NCBI RefSeq assembly: GCF_000417875.1 | Contig: NW_006920875.1 | Span: 536,538 to 600,537 of the forward strand | Direction: 5' to 3' | DNA length: 64,000 nt | Origin: Pseudozyma flocculosa PF-1 | Lineage: Eukaryota > Basidiomycota > Ustilaginomycetes > Ustilaginales > Ustilaginaceae | In this document: in pieces, positions 19,130 to 31,398 of the stretch | Numbering within the stretch: the stretch's first letter is position 1 | How the letters are laid out: every line of letters begins with the position of its first letter | Notes under the pieces: model-generated | Database searches by the model: none | What the model saw: the letters and a program-made list of their open reading frames with translations, nothing else | Told to the model about the DNA's origin: nothing | Made by a program: the position numbers and the translations under genes

Positions 19130-20880
19130 TCAGCCAAAGGCTGCCTTCTGTGATGACCTGGAATGCCGCTTGTACGCCTCGTATGGCTGCTCGCCGGCGT
19201 TTGCCTGCGACGACGGCGAACCGCTCGCTGTCCACGGCGGTGGCGCTGGAACATCCCGCTTCGGTGGTCTCGAGTCCGCGTTGCCGCTACCGCCATTGCC
19301 GGCCGCTGCACCGGCCGCTGTGGCTGCCGCCGCCGCCTCCCTCTCCTTGCTGGCCTTGGTCTCGACCTTGACGAATTCGTCGGCCGCCGACGCCGGGTCA
19401 CTGTTGTTGTTGGCAGCGTCTTCGTCCTTCTTGACGCTGGCGTAGACTTCGCCTACGATGCCGAGCGCCGTGGCGCGCAGCCGCTGTGTCTCCTTGCCAA
19501 CGTTGGCATCGTAGAGAACGCGCTCCGCCACGTCACGTATGACGCTCTCGACTTCGAGTTTGGCGCCCTTGAAGAGGGCGCGCATGCCCTTTTCGGCGGC
19601 GGCTTCCTCGAGCTGCCGCTTACGCTCCTCGGTGATGCCCTGCTCCTCGGCTTTGGCCAGCTCCTCGAAGACCGACTTGAGCTCGAGCGCGGCACGCACC
19701 GTCGAGACTGTCTCGCGCACCACGTGGATCGAGTTGGCGGCGGAGTGAAACATGCCGCCGATGCCCCACAGCATGCCGGTGCTGGCGAGGTAGTGCTTGG
19801 ACTTGGCCGAGTAGACGAAGCCGACGGCGTGGAGCAGCTCGACGCCGTAACTCTCCTTTTTCAGCTCCTCGGCCTCGATGCGCGTAATCTCGCGGAAGCT
19901 GGCGGCCACCTCGCGCTCGAGCTTCTCGTCGCCGGCGTTGCGAACGCTTTCGGTGAAGATGCTCAGCTTGCGGATCAGCTTGTCGGCCAGCTGCGACACG
20001 CGCTCCTCGCGCTGCTTTGCCCGTTCCTCGGCCTGCTTCTTTTCCCTTTCCTCCTTGGCCGCCTTCTGCTCGGGCGTCAGCTGCACCTTGTCCTTGCCGT
20101 CGGCGGACTCGCTGCTGCCGCCCTCGCCGTTGGCCTGTTTCTCGAGCTCTTCCGAATCCTGCTGGAGTGCCTCCTTCATGTCCTTGCCGATGCTGATGGT
20201 GCCGATGATGTCGGCGAAGCGCTCGCCGCCAAAGAGGCTACCAAAGACTTCTTCTGGGTCGACGAAGCCGTCCTCGGGTGTGAGGCCGGGGGTCGATGCG
20301 CCAAACTCGTTGCTGCGGCGGACAGGGTCGAGGAGGGGGAGCAGGGTGGTCAGCGAGAAATCTGCCGATGCCATCCGACGCAGGGCTGGCGCGGGAGGCA
20401 GACTCACTACTTGTGTCGCAGCTCGGGGTCCGAGAGGACGTGGTAGGCGGTGGCGAGGGCCTTGAACTTTTCCTCTCCCTCTGGATCGTTTGGATTCTTG
20501 TCCGGATGGAGCTTGATGGCGAGCTTGCGGTAGGCCTTTTTAATCTCGTCGAGGGTTGCGGTGGCGGGTACGCCGAGGGTGTCGTAGTAGGCCATGTCGA
20601 GCGGGTTGTCGTCGGTGCCTATTCTGCGTTTGCGCACCTGTCCGCCCTCTTTGCCGCCGCTCTTTCTGGCTTCGCGGACCAGCTTGGGCGCCCCTGGCGG
20701 CTCGAAGTTCTTGTTGCACTTGCAGCATGTCACCTTGAACGACGTCTCGGACGGGGGAAGAGCGGCTAGTTCGGACGGCGAAGGTGGAAGGTACTCGATC
20801 GAGGAGCGGCAGTCGGTGTAGGGACAGGGCACCGCCACGTAGGGCTGCTTGGGCCGCGACTGGACAGTGATACCCGACAT
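19130..20880 (-). CDS. J-domain protein with DnaJ-X region (Djp1/Caj1-like)
   Basis: Hsp70 co-chaperone of the type with a C-terminal DnaJ-X domain, a group that in yeast includes Djp1 and Caj1 (peroxisomal or other organelle protein import, endocytic quality control). Exons complement(join(19130..20312,20408..20880)), 551 residues; the 95-nt intron splits the Tyr codon in PELRHK-Y-NEFG. The J domain spans about residues 96-165 with the HPD motif at 125-127 ([12 protein letters not shown]). Before it is an unusual 95-residue N-terminus with Cys pairs (CPYTDC and TCCKC) that may bind zinc. After it come a [10 protein letters not shown] linker, a charged coiled coil, and the X-domain ([31 protein letters not shown]). 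The Ala-rich tail ends in [15 protein letters not shown]. Confidence 0.88.
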
Positions 20881-23056
20881 GGTGTGACGTGGGCGACCGA
20901 AGGGACGACCGAAGGTTGCACTTCTTCAGACCTGCGAATGCGTTGATGTGCAACGGCTATCCAGTTCCCAGGGTGGTTGGGCTGGCCGAGGAGTATCCCC
21001 GCGACGGCGGCGGTTGGGTTTGTCCCTCTGGGGTTCGTCGGCAAACTTGCGAAGCGACGGTGGGGGCGGATCGATGCTTAGGACAGGATCCGATTGCTGC
21101 CCCTGTTCCGGCCCGCGAGTCGATGTGCGCTCTGGGATCGAACCGACTTTGAGCAGTGAGGCTGGCTAAGAGGGTGGACAAGTGGTGTCCCTGGTGGAAA
21201 AGGGATCGAGATGGCGGTGAGATGTTGCGCTGCCCGCGCACCTCTGTCGTGTGCTGCTTGGCTGGGCTTGGCCCCTGTCGTCTGTGGCTTGGCTGGCCCT
21301 CTTTTTCACCTGCTCCACCTGGCTTTGTGCTTTCAGCAGCGCCGCTCTTTTCCCCGCGTACCTAGGTTAGCGGTATCGCGTGAGTCCTGTGCAATCTTAA
21401 CAGCTGTCCAGGAGCTTGTCGTTAAGTGCTGCTGCTGCTGCTGCTGCCATCGTCGTCGTCGATGTCAAAGCGGTCGAACACCCTTCAAGGTCGCCTCGGC
21501 CCCTCGAGGCGCCCGGGCTGGTCTGCGCCAAGCCGCCATGGCCAAGCAGGCAGAGAGAGGGCAGAGCCTCGACGGCCTGGACCCTGAATGGGATGCGGCC
21601 GTCGGCGACAGATTGGGGCCGGATCCGACAGCCAGCACAGCCCTGGCGGCTCTAGCTTGTCGTGCGGCAAAGACGTGGTCCGATGCCCGATCCTTTACCT
21701 CGTGGCACGGCCAGGCCTCGGCGCAAGCGGCGTACAGGCTACCTAGCTAGGCCCCCCCTATCCTGAGCCCCGCCTGCCCCAAAAAACCGGGCGGCATTCG
21801 TCGTCGTCGTCGCCGTCGCTGCCGCCGTCGTCCCGGTCTGGTCGCTCTACATCTGTGTCTGTTGGACGCACGTACTCTGCCATCGTCACGCAACGGTTGC
21901 ATCGCGTCGTCGGCTTGACCTGATGGGAGCCCCTTTTTCTCTCTCTCCTTTCTCAACCGATGTCATCGAGATCCGCTTTAGCCGGCGTCTGCTCGGGCAC
22001 TCTACGCAGGGTGAATATGACGACGGGGGCAACTTGGCTCGATCCAGTAGTTACCTCTGACGTCGGTGCGTCGCGCGTCGTTTGGGGGTGGCTGCCCAGG
22101 CAGGCCTGGGCCAGGCACTGCCCGTGAAACGGCCGTCTGTGCCCCCCCCTCCCGCCTGCGGCCAAGTCGGCGCCGCGCCACTTCTCTGCAGGCAGGCGGG
22201 CGAAAAACAGAGCTCGCCAGGCTTGGCCGACACTTACGCCGCCTTGGCTGTTTTTCTCCGAAATGAGGTGGAAGATTGTCTCTGCCAAAGTGCCTACCGC
22301 CGGCCACGCCACCAAACACAACGACGATCCATGGCCGCTCACACATCCACGCACAGACACCCAACCTAGTTGACCCCAGCTTGACGAGGGGGGCCACGTT
22401 GGCCTGCCACCGGCCCCTTTTCCCTCTTGACCAGACCACCCTTTCTCGCTCTGATTCGCCTGCTCTCCATCGCCACCTCCACCACCTTTGCCGCCTCTGC
22501 CATCATCGCCTCCTCCTACACCTGCCGCTTGCCTTTGCACTGCCACTGCCGCCAGTCCTCGAAACGCCGCCGCCGTCTCTGTTTAAACCACTTCGAACCC
22601 CCGTCTCGTCTCTGCTTGCAAGACCGCCACCACCAAAGCCCCGCCCTGCCACGTCGGTACCGCTTAGACTCCCGTACCCGGGCCGCCACCATCTTCGTCA
22701 CCCGGGCCTATCGCTGCCTCCCAAGGCTTCATCCCATCAGAGCACAACCGCTAGGCGCCGACAACCACGATTCCGCTTTGGCCGGCATCTGTGGCTTGCT
22801 TTCAGCCCCGACAGACGTCAAAGACACTACTGCCCGCGCCTCGTCTTCGACCGGTCCTGTCGTTCCTTTCATCGCAGCAACACAGCAGTACAGCCTCTCA
22901 AAGCTCCGCCGCTTATGCTGCCCAGGCAACGGGCAACGTAGGTCCTTGGGGTGGCTCTCCTCTGTTGGCCTATCGCGGCCCTTGCCCTGAACGCGCACCC
23001 CAAATCCAATCCTTGCACCGAGCGACGAGCCACTCGAGGCCATACTCGAAAGAAGA
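20881..23056. other. 2.2-kb divergent intergenic region, no gene recognised
   Basis: Lies between the starts of the J-domain gene and the lipase gene. Short frames on both strands are arginine-, proline- or alanine-rich without recognisable motifs. There are small CTG and GTC runs (about 21428-21460 and 21798-21830) and a G/C-rich centre. The right 700 bases are C/T-rich on the plus strand, consistent with a promoter and 5' UTR of the lipase gene. Confidence 0.5.
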
Positions 23057-25885
23057 ATGAGGGCATCGGCACTCCTACGCATCCAGCGAGGCTTGCTACG
23101 GCACCATCGGCCTACGCAAGATCCGACAATCGCGAGCCTGCTGCGAGAGCGGCTGCAGACCTCCTTCGACGGCGTCGTCAGGGGTCTTCCTTCGACGCAG
23201 CCATCCTCGCCCTTCACATTGCGTCACTCTCGCAACGGGCTTGTCGCCCTGATTGGCTGGTTTGCCTTGGTCTCTTACCTCGAAGGCCCAGCCTCGCAGT
23301 CCCACCCTTCCGCCGTTTCCAATGCCACAACCACACTGCAACCCATCATCGCCACGAGCGGCAGCCACGTTCGCCCCTTCCCTGCCCGTTCACAGCCCGG
23401 TCTCGCCTGCACTCGACGGCTCCACACCTCCTCCTTGACAAGACAGCAGAGCGCGAGGCGGCTGCGTGATTCGGTCCTGTCCGACTCTCGTTCTCAGCCT
23501 TCTGATGGCCACGCGGGGCACACGGCAGACAAGCTGCGTCACAAGGCGAGGTACGGTTCACTTGCTCATGCTCCAGCCTCGCACGGAAGCTGGTTCGAAC
23601 GCTTTGGCCTTGCTTTTCTGAGGGCCTCGTCTTCGAATACCAGCCGAGATTCAGGGCGATCCTCGAGCAGTTCGAAGGTGTCGTCCTCCGGAAACGGAGG
23701 AAAAGCCGACAAATCGACGCAAGGCACCGGGAGAATCTACGACCATATCCGTCACCCTTCGCTTTACGACCCAATCGTCGCACCGCGCCACCCCATCGTG
23801 CTCTGCCATGGCCTCTACGGCTTTGACGTCCGAGGCCCTTTCTTTGGCCTTGAGATCCACTACTGGGCCAATGTGCTCGACATCCTCCGCAAGAAGGTGG
23901 GCGCCGACGTCTTGATCCACGGCGTGCCGCCCACGGGCAGCATCAAGGAGCGCGCCGAGGCACTACACCGCTTCCTGTGCAGCGAAGAGGCAGGCGTGCG
24001 CGGCAAGAAGCTCAACTTCATCGGCCACAGCATGGGTGGCCTCGACGTCCGACATCTGATCACCAATATCCGGCCAAAGCCGGAGGAGTATACCCCCATC
24101 AGCTTGACGACGGTCAGCACGCCACATCGCGGCAGTCCGTTCATGGATTGGTGCAACGCCAACATCGGTATCGGCAACGACTACATCGAGAGAGCTCTTG
24201 AGGAGGCCAGGGCCAACCGAGCCGGTTCGACACTGCACAGCGGCAGCCACGAGCCCGTGCGTCCGCCTTATTCCCTCAAGACGCCATTGTTCTCGAGGCC
24301 CAAGAACGGCAAGCGGGTCCCAGATGGCGCGGAACGCCAGGCGACCAAGTCGTCCGCGAGGGAAAGCATCGCCTCAGGGAGCAACGGCCCGGCAGTCGCC
24401 GTGTCTGGTGCGGAAGCTGCGGGCGTCGCCGCCACTTCTGCGGTTCTCGAGGCTGTCGACCGTGCTGCAGACGCCGTCGGCATCTCGCGCCAAAAGGACG
24501 ACGACGGAGCCCATCAGAGGGTCCGGGAGAGCGAGGATCGCGTCGCCACCAGTGTGAAGGAGTCGGTCAAGAGCTCGAAGAGCGGCTCATTGCTGCCTTT
24601 TGGCCTGTCCTCTTTCGCAAAGGCGCTCTCGTCTCTGTCGGGCTCGTTCAGCGCATACATGCTGTCGCTGCTCGACACGCCTGCCTATGCGATGCTGTCG
24701 ACCAAGTACATGGCCGAAGTCTTCAACCCCAACACGCCAAACTCGCCAGACGTCAAGTACTACAGCGTAGCCGCACGCACGCCCAGCCTGGCCATCTGGC
24801 ACCCGCTTTGGCTGCCCAAGCTCATCCTAGACGCGGCCGCCGAGAGCCGCACTGTTGGTGGCGAGTCTGACGGAAGTGCAGACGCCCTCGGCAGTCAGAA
24901 CCAGGGCAACGACGGTCTCGTCAGCGTGGAGAGCGCCAAGTGGGGCGAGTTTCTCGGCATCATGGAGGGCTGCGATCACTGGGATCTTCGCGGCGGGGGT
25001 GCCCCGCGCTGGAAGGGCAAGGTCAACCCCGCCACCGGCAAGCCATATCAGAGCAAAGCCGAGATGACGGGCCAGCCAGAGGTCACGGCAACGTCGCCAG
25101 ATCGGAAGCCGACGGAATCGTCTACAAGCTGGACCGACATCAACCAGCTCCTCTTCAGCAGTGACGGCGACAAGGACAAGGCGGTCGATGCTGATACGCG
25201 CGTAGAGAGCGATGCGGCATCCTCCTCGGCACCAGCGAACAAGTTTCCGCGCGGCTATGCGGCAATTTCGGGCGAGGTCGGCTGGTCAGGCGTCAGGCTT
25301 CAAGACGCTGAGCTCGAGGACCTTCCCGGCCGCACAGGAGAAGATGACGACGCCGAGGCCGGCGTGGGTTCCAGCTTCACGCCTCAGAACGACGATACGC
25401 TCGTCAACGACATCGCCGCCTGGATCTCGGACCGCCTGCCTGAGCGTAACGTCGAGCGTCGCGCTCAGGCGGCAGAGCGGGATCGACTCATCTCGGAGAT
25501 GAGCCTCACGCTCTACCAACCCGATACGGCGGGCCTGACCGATACCAGAGGAGTCTCATCGCACGCGTCGACGGCGCCTGATTGGACGGGCAGCGACATT
25601 GCAGGGATTGCTTCATCGGCTCCGTCGGCCCTGCCGGCATCGACGGCCACCGCCGCGGGCATGGCCACGTCGGCCTTGGCCCCTCCCACGAATCGACCGC
25701 AAAAAGCGCAGACCCAAGAAAGCGCAAGGGGACCGGAGGGGTCCAGCGACAAGGCCAAGACCCGCGAAGACGCGCCCTCGAGCACGACGCCGAGCAAGGC
25801 CCAGACAAAATCGCCACCGCAGCCAGACGAGCTCGAACGGTTCTGGGTCGCCCTCTGCCGTCATCTGCATGTCGAAGGCTTCTAG
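23057..25885 (+). CDS. Alpha/beta-hydrolase lipase, TGL2-like
   Basis: Probable triacylglycerol/diacylglycerol lipase related to yeast Tgl2, a mitochondrial enzyme. Single exon, 942 residues. The N-terminus (MRASALLRIQRGLLRHHR) is basic and lacks acidic residues, as expected of a mitochondrial presequence, and a hydrophobic stretch follows near residue 57 (NGLVALIGWFALVSYL). The hydrolase core begins near residue 240 with HPIVLCHGLYGFD (oxyanion-hole HG) and has the nucleophile elbow FIGHSMGG (Ser325), then TVSTPHRGSPFMDW. A large Ala/Ser/Lys-rich insertion (about residues 380-530) splits the fold before LDTPAYAMLSTKYM and YYSVAART. The GCDHWDLRGG motif near residue 641 supplies the likely catalytic His. 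The C-terminal 250 residues are mostly disordered and end in ERFWVALCRHLHVEGF, which looks like a terminal helix of the fold. Confidence 0.85.
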   Translation: MRASALLRIQRGLLRHHRPTQDPTIASLLRERLQTSFDGVVRGLPSTQPSSPFTLRHSRNGLVALIGWFALVSYLEGPASQSHPSAVSNATTTLQPIIATSGSHVRPFPARSQPGLACTRRLHTSSLTRQQSARRLRDSVLSDSRSQPSDGHAGHTADKLRHKARYGSLAHAPASHGSWFERFGLAFLRASSSNTSRDSGRSSSSSKVSSSGNGGKADKSTQGTGRIYDHIRHPSLYDPIVAPRHPIVLCHGLYGFDVRGPFFGLEIHYWANVLDILRKKVGADVLIHGVPPTGSIKERAEALHRFLCSEEAGVRGKKLNFIGHSMGGLDVRHLITNIRPKPEEYTPISLTTVSTPHRGSPFMDWCNANIGIGNDYIERALEEARANRAGSTLHSGSHEPVRPPYSLKTPLFSRPKNGKRVPDGAERQATKSSARESIASGSNGPAVAVSGAEAAGVAATSAVLEAVDRAADAVGISRQKDDDGAHQRVRESEDRVATSVKESVKSSKSGSLLPFGLSSFAKALSSLSGSFSAYMLSLLDTPAYAMLSTKYMAEVFNPNTPNSPDVKYYSVAARTPSLAIWHPLWLPKLILDAAAESRTVGGESDGSADALGSQNQGNDGLVSVESAKWGEFLGIMEGCDHWDLRGGGAPRWKGKVNPATGKPYQSKAEMTGQPEVTATSPDRKPTESSTSWTDINQLLFSSDGDKDKAVDADTRVESDAASSSAPANKFPRGYAAISGEVGWSGVRLQDAELEDLPGRTGEDDDAEAGVGSSFTPQNDDTLVNDIAAWISDRLPERNVERRAQAAERDRLISEMSLTLYQPDTAGLTDTRGVSSHASTAPDWTGSDIAGIASSAPSALPASTATAAGMATSALAPPTNRPQKAQTQESARGPEGSSDKAKTREDAPSSTTPSKAQTKSPPQPDELERFWVALCRHLHVEGF

Positions 25886-26176
25886 CGCTGGGCTTGAGCA
25901 CTGTCAAGCCGTGTCGGGATGGGATCATTGGAGAAGATTAGGGCATTGCTGTAATATACATACTCTCGAGGCAGGGACAGAGACGACGAAGCGGTCAGGT
26001 CGGCGAGCGGAACACACTTATTTGGACTTGTAGAAGCACGAGCCTGAGGTCGGGCCATCGACGATCCGAAGCGGTCAGCGTGGTGGAATGAAGGGCTGCG
26101 GTCATACCCAAACGCCAGCTCGGGTCGAGAGGCATGCGGCATCACCAAGACGCCGCGCCACTTGGCCGACCACACC
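25886..26176. other. Convergent intergenic region, may hold the true 3' end of the F-box gene
   Basis: Between the lipase stop and the last in-frame stop of the F-box gene. A second minus-strand frame that begins inside the F-box gene stays open across all of this region to 25882; see the F-box entry and findings. Confidence 0.5.
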
Positions 26177-27844
26177 TCACCGCGGCGAGCGATCCGGAGG
26201 CCCTGGATGCCGTCCGACGGCTGACTCAGCATCGATGAAGTTGACGGGTCGGAGACCGTCGGCTGCGAGGCTCCACACGCCGTTTCGACCCCAGACCATG
26301 GGATCGCTCGACGCCGAGCCGGCCAGGAGAGTCGGGAAGCGCATCGCCGCGGAGCGTGCCCTCTCTTCGGCTTCGATGACGGCCTCCTCAAGCATCTCGA
26401 GGCTCGAAAGCAGCCGAGCCGCATTGATGGCGACGTACTCGCAGTGAAAGGTGAGCTCGACGCGATCGTGGTGGTTGAGGGTTGCGTAGTGCGACGTGAG
26501 GGGAGACGAGAGGTAGGCATCCGATGACCTTGAGTGTGCCGGGTGAGGCGACGAGGATGCTGCATGCGGCTGGATCGTCAGCGTGCACGACGTCGAGTCA
26601 AACTCGAGCTGACGCTGCGGCGGCGGGGCGAGAATGGCGCTCGTCTGTGGGCGGAACCGATTGATGGGGCCGAAGGTGGACATGAGCGCCGACATGGAAG
26701 CAAACGCCTCGTCGGCGTCGTGAAGCTGCGCCGACGAAGCGACGCTGGGGTCTCCTCTTGGGCCGGCGGGGTTAGGGCCGGATGACGGGGAGGACGGCTG
26801 TGGCGTCGGAGGCGGCGCTTCGAAAAAGCTTCGGAAAACCCTGTCGAGTCCCTCTGCTACGGTGCGTTGGTATCTCACTCTCCTGCCGCTGGTTCGGCCA
26901 GTGTAGGCCGCCGCAAGGTCCGGAATGCATTTGCGCGCGCTGAGCGTAAGGATCAAGCTTTCGAAGCTGTCGAGCGGATCCAGCTGGAAAGCGTAGCATG
27001 CAGGCTTGTTCCCGAGCGAGGGATGTAGGTTGGCGGCGGCGAGCGAGGTTCGCGGCGACGCACCAGAGGGGCCCTGCCAGTCGTAGGCGTCGAGCGGCAT
27101 CTCGAGGCTCTGGAGGGTGCTTGTGTCGCGTGGAGCGCTGGTTGTCACGGGCGTGGTGCTGAAGCCACGTCCTGCCGAGCGAGCTTCGGGTGCGCTTGGA
27201 GCAGGATGGACGTGAGGAGATGGCGCTGGTCTATGGCCCTCTGTGGCTGGATGCTGGACGCCTTGTCCTTCGTCGTCCGCCGCGGGGCGGCTTTGCAGGC
27301 GATGGCGAGCGTTGACCGAGCTCGTGGCAATGCCCGGGTTGAGGCGGTGGACGTCGTCGCGGTGGATGACGGGCATGAAGGGCTGGAAGGCATTGCCGCT
27401 GAACCTGCGCTGCTCATCGTACCTTTGCTCTGGGCTGAGGGCCGCTCGTCCTGCCAGCTCGCTCTGGACCGACTCGGAAAAGGAGAAGATGGCGCGGCTG
27501 GCGGCTACCTTTGGGGTCGCAGCTTGGTCTGCCGCTTCTGTGGGGTGAGCGATGGTGGTGCGGGCGTCTGGACCATCCTGAAAGCCGCTGAAATGGAGCG
27601 TGTGCTTGGCAGTTACGGTGTCGATGGGCCTCTGTGCCTCAAATTCGAGGACTATGCCCTCGGATGACGCAGCAGTGTGGGCGTAAGCGCCGACGGCGAG
27701 CAGGCGTTGGATGGAGCGGCGGAGGTGAGCGTCGACGAGGGTGTTGAAGTGGCGATTTGCGCTGTTGAGCGTCCTTGCCAAGGTTCGCGAAGGCAGAAAG
27801 GTGAGGATGTAGGCCTGCAGCTCGAGGGGCAGATCAGAGAGCAT
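26177..27844 (-). CDS. F-box protein, 3' end uncertain
   Basis: F-box protein, probably an SCF ubiquitin ligase adaptor. The frame starts at an ATG at 27844 (MLSDLPLELQAYILTFLP), a textbook F-box, continuing LARTLNSANRHFNTLVDAHL; an upstream ATG at 27916 would add 24 residues. About 555 residues up to the stop at 26177. The middle is Ser/Pro/Ala-rich. An ordered C-terminal part includes YATLNHHDRVELTFHCEYVA, then SLEMLEEAVIEAEERARS, and NGVWSLAADGLRPVNFIDAE. The last 15 residues look non-coding. In the next frame the sequence continues convincingly with DGIQGLRIARRGEVWSAKW, so a short intron (for example 43 or 58 nt) or an indel near 26200-26290 probably redirects the true C-terminus. I could not choose between the possible junctions. 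Confidence 0.68.
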   Translation of the reverse strand: MLSDLPLELQAYILTFLPSRTLARTLNSANRHFNTLVDAHLRRSIQRLLAVGAYAHTAASSEGIVLEFEAQRPIDTVTAKHTLHFSGFQDGPDARTTIAHPTEAADQAATPKVAASRAIFSFSESVQSELAGRAALSPEQRYDEQRRFSGNAFQPFMPVIHRDDVHRLNPGIATSSVNARHRLQSRPAADDEGQGVQHPATEGHRPAPSPHVHPAPSAPEARSAGRGFSTTPVTTSAPRDTSTLQSLEMPLDAYDWQGPSGASPRTSLAAANLHPSLGNKPACYAFQLDPLDSFESLILTLSARKCIPDLAAAYTGRTSGRRVRYQRTVAEGLDRVFRSFFEAPPPTPQPSSPSSGPNPAGPRGDPSVASSAQLHDADEAFASMSALMSTFGPINRFRPQTSAILAPPPQRQLEFDSTSCTLTIQPHAASSSPHPAHSRSSDAYLSSPLTSHYATLNHHDRVELTFHCEYVAINAARLLSSLEMLEEAVIEAEERARSAAMRFPTLLAGSASSDPMVWGRNGVWSLAADGLRPVNFIDAESAVGRHPGPPDRSPR

Positions 27845-29501
27845 GGTGCCGGCGGAACAGAGGGCGTTGGGCGATGAGGCAGAAGATCCAAGATGCCCGT
27901 GGGCGCTGATGGCCAATTGACTTGTGCTCCGACCTTGAAACGGCTGAAGACCAGCGCTGGACGTGCTAGTTCACATCAAGCCTGATATGGTTTCTGAGGG
28001 GCGGCGTGGTTTGGGGATTGGCACGGAGGAGGGAAAGGAGCGTGGGTGGGTCCTCCTCCACGTTGTGGCAGCGGGGGAGCCTCCTGATCTGCCTCTGCCC
28101 TCTATCTGCCCTTGCGACTTTGGCTCTGCGTGGGCCAGCCAGCTGCCAGATCGGCCCGCCTTCGTCTAGGACCCTGCATCACAGCTCAAGCCGCGGCGGC
28201 GGCATAGCAGTGCGGGGTAAGTGTTGTCATGCATGCGCGCATGCTGTCGGCCACTACCGCCTTTCTCGGCTCCGCGAGGGGGTTCAGAGATCCAGCCTGA
28301 CTCGTACGAGTGGCTGCGGTGGGCCTAACGCGAGGTGGCCAGGTGATCGGCTCTGACCTGCACAGAGGCCAGGGGCCCAGGCTCGGCTTCGACAGAGCAT
28401 GCTGCATATGCACACGCTTTGTTACCCCTCATGATCGCGTCGACCGGGTATGGCGACAGGGCTCTAAGATTATTGATGTGGCAAGGTGGCGACGGTATGG
28501 GGAGAGCTGGCCAAATGGTGAGGCAGGTGGAGATCGCCAGCAGTTGAAGCCTAACGCCTGCAGAGCTGGTCACGCGTGCCTCGGCCGAAGTTTTCCATTT
28601 TCCAAATCCCTCGCAGCGCTTCAGTGCGCTCGGTCGGTTCCGAAAGGGAAGATTGCGATTTTTTCACCCGGCCCAAAGGACGGCCGCGGGTCGAGGCGGG
28701 CACACTGGTGCCAGCTCGGCCCAGCGCAGCGCATCACGGCGGGCGATAGAGTGGGCGCGGCGGCAGCACGAGGGGGCTCGCCTGGCCGACGGAGCCCGGC
28801 CTGCGCCAGGGGGCGATCGGTTCCTCTCCTGCCCTGTCCGCCAACCCACGATCCCCTACCACTAACATCACCCACACCCCTTCAAGGTGAGTATCGTTCG
28901 CCGAAAGGAAGCATGCTGTCGCTTTGGATACGTCGCTCTCGTCCAGGAGCAGACACGTTTGCTCGGACCGGCTCCGCGGCGTGGAAAAATCGACGATCTT
29001 CGACCGACTAGTCGACGAATCGGCAATCACCACCTGGCGACGACTTGGCCGACGACTTTCTGAGCACTTTCAGGAGAATCACGACCAGTCTCTCGAACGG
29101 CTGGTCCACCGAAACAGCCTTCATTCAACCTCTTTCGGGCCTTGCAACCCACGACCACGTCCCAGCCGGCCGTAGGAGTGCGGCACCATGGCTCCCGCCG
29201 CAGTCACCCTGTTACGTTGCCCTGGACGAGAGCGCTGTATCCAGCCGACAATCGCGAGGAGAGCTGCTTTATCCACCAACTGCCGAAAGCCAGACCCATC
29301 TGACTTTCGACCTTGAACCTGCGACTTGTTTTGCGCTTCTTCCCTGATCCTTATCCTCTCGACTTGCTCTTCGAATCTGGTCTCGACTTTCACCAACCCG
29401 TCTCGTGTGTCTCGCCTTCAACTCGGCCCATCATTCCTTTTCAACCCATCTCCACACCATTACCGCCATCGCCGCATCCTCCGCCCTCGCAGTCCTTCAA
29501 G
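27845..29501. other. 1.6-kb divergent region: F-box promoter and ribosomal protein uL14 promoter/5' UTR
   Basis: No independent gene recognised. The right half is C/T-rich ahead of the uL14 start, as is usual for fungal ribosomal protein genes. A strong donor-like TTCAAG|GTGAGT at about 28881-28892 and an acceptor-like CCCTCGCAG ending at 29491 just before the ATG could bound a 5' UTR intron of about 600 nt. Confidence 0.45.
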
Positions 29502-30646
<1,145 letters not shown>

Positions 30647-31398
30647 GCAACGTCTCCAAGCCGCCCCCTTTCCCCCTTTCGATCCCTCTCTCTGTCCCAC
30701 CTCCCCCTCCCTCCCTATGCATTCCTCGCACCTGCGCACCGCACATACGCACACACTACCGACCAACCAACCAAAATGACGAGACACTGTGACACCTGTA
30801 AACTACCCCGAAAGCGCTGCAGGCTGAAGGTGGGCTCTGAGTGCGGCGAGGCCGTGACCCCGTGACCGACGTGGGGCTGCTCCTCGCCGCGACACTTTGC
30901 GACGCTTTCACGCAATGTCGACTGTACTCTTGAAACGCACACACTGGCAACCATTCCCCGAGGCGACGGCAGTCTGAGTGTGAAGAGAGGAGAAGGGTTG
31001 CGTTTGCAAAGGCATCCGGCGTGGCGGAGCTGACCGGCCACGGAAGCCTTCGGGGGCGTGACATGTAAGGCAGCGTGGAGGATTGGGCGCCAGCAAAGAC
31101 GCGGAACTCGGGAGCGGGCAGGCTGGGACTGCCGGCCATGCAGGCCACGGCCACGAATTTTTTTTCCCCGGCCCGTCCTTCGTGGCTGGGTTGGGCGAGG
31201 GGCTGCGCGTCCAGGCAAGCTGCTGGTGATGGAGGTCCACCTCACCTTTGCTCCCCCATTCCCTCATCCGCCCCTACGCCCATCTTGCTTGATCCCCGCA
31301 ACCTTTCGGAGAAGTTCTGCGCAGCTCAAAGGATTCGCGGCGCAAGGGTCACTCTCAGAAGCGATCAACCCCGACCAACACGCATCGCTCGCTTCGTC
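30647..31398. other. Intergenic region between uL14 and Noc1
   Basis: Holds the uL14 3' UTR (C/T-rich just after the stop) and the Noc1 promoter. The Noc1 frame is open upstream to 31075 without looking like protein. Nothing else recognised. Confidence 0.5.

Noticed and set aside
19163..20446. 427-residue plus-strand frame opposite the J-domain gene
   Set aside because: Shadow of the real minus-strand gene, which has HPD and DnaJ-X motifs; the plus-strand product is Leu/Val/Ala-rich low complexity.
21120..21150. Minus-strand GGTTCGATCCC resembling a tRNA T loop
   Set aside because: The five bases on either side do not form the T stem and no cloverleaf could be drawn upstream.
22276..22990. 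Open frames upstream of the lipase gene
   Set aside because: His/Pro/Arg/Ser-rich translations of a C-rich 5' leader; the lipase has its own start with a mitochondrial-like N-terminus at 23057.
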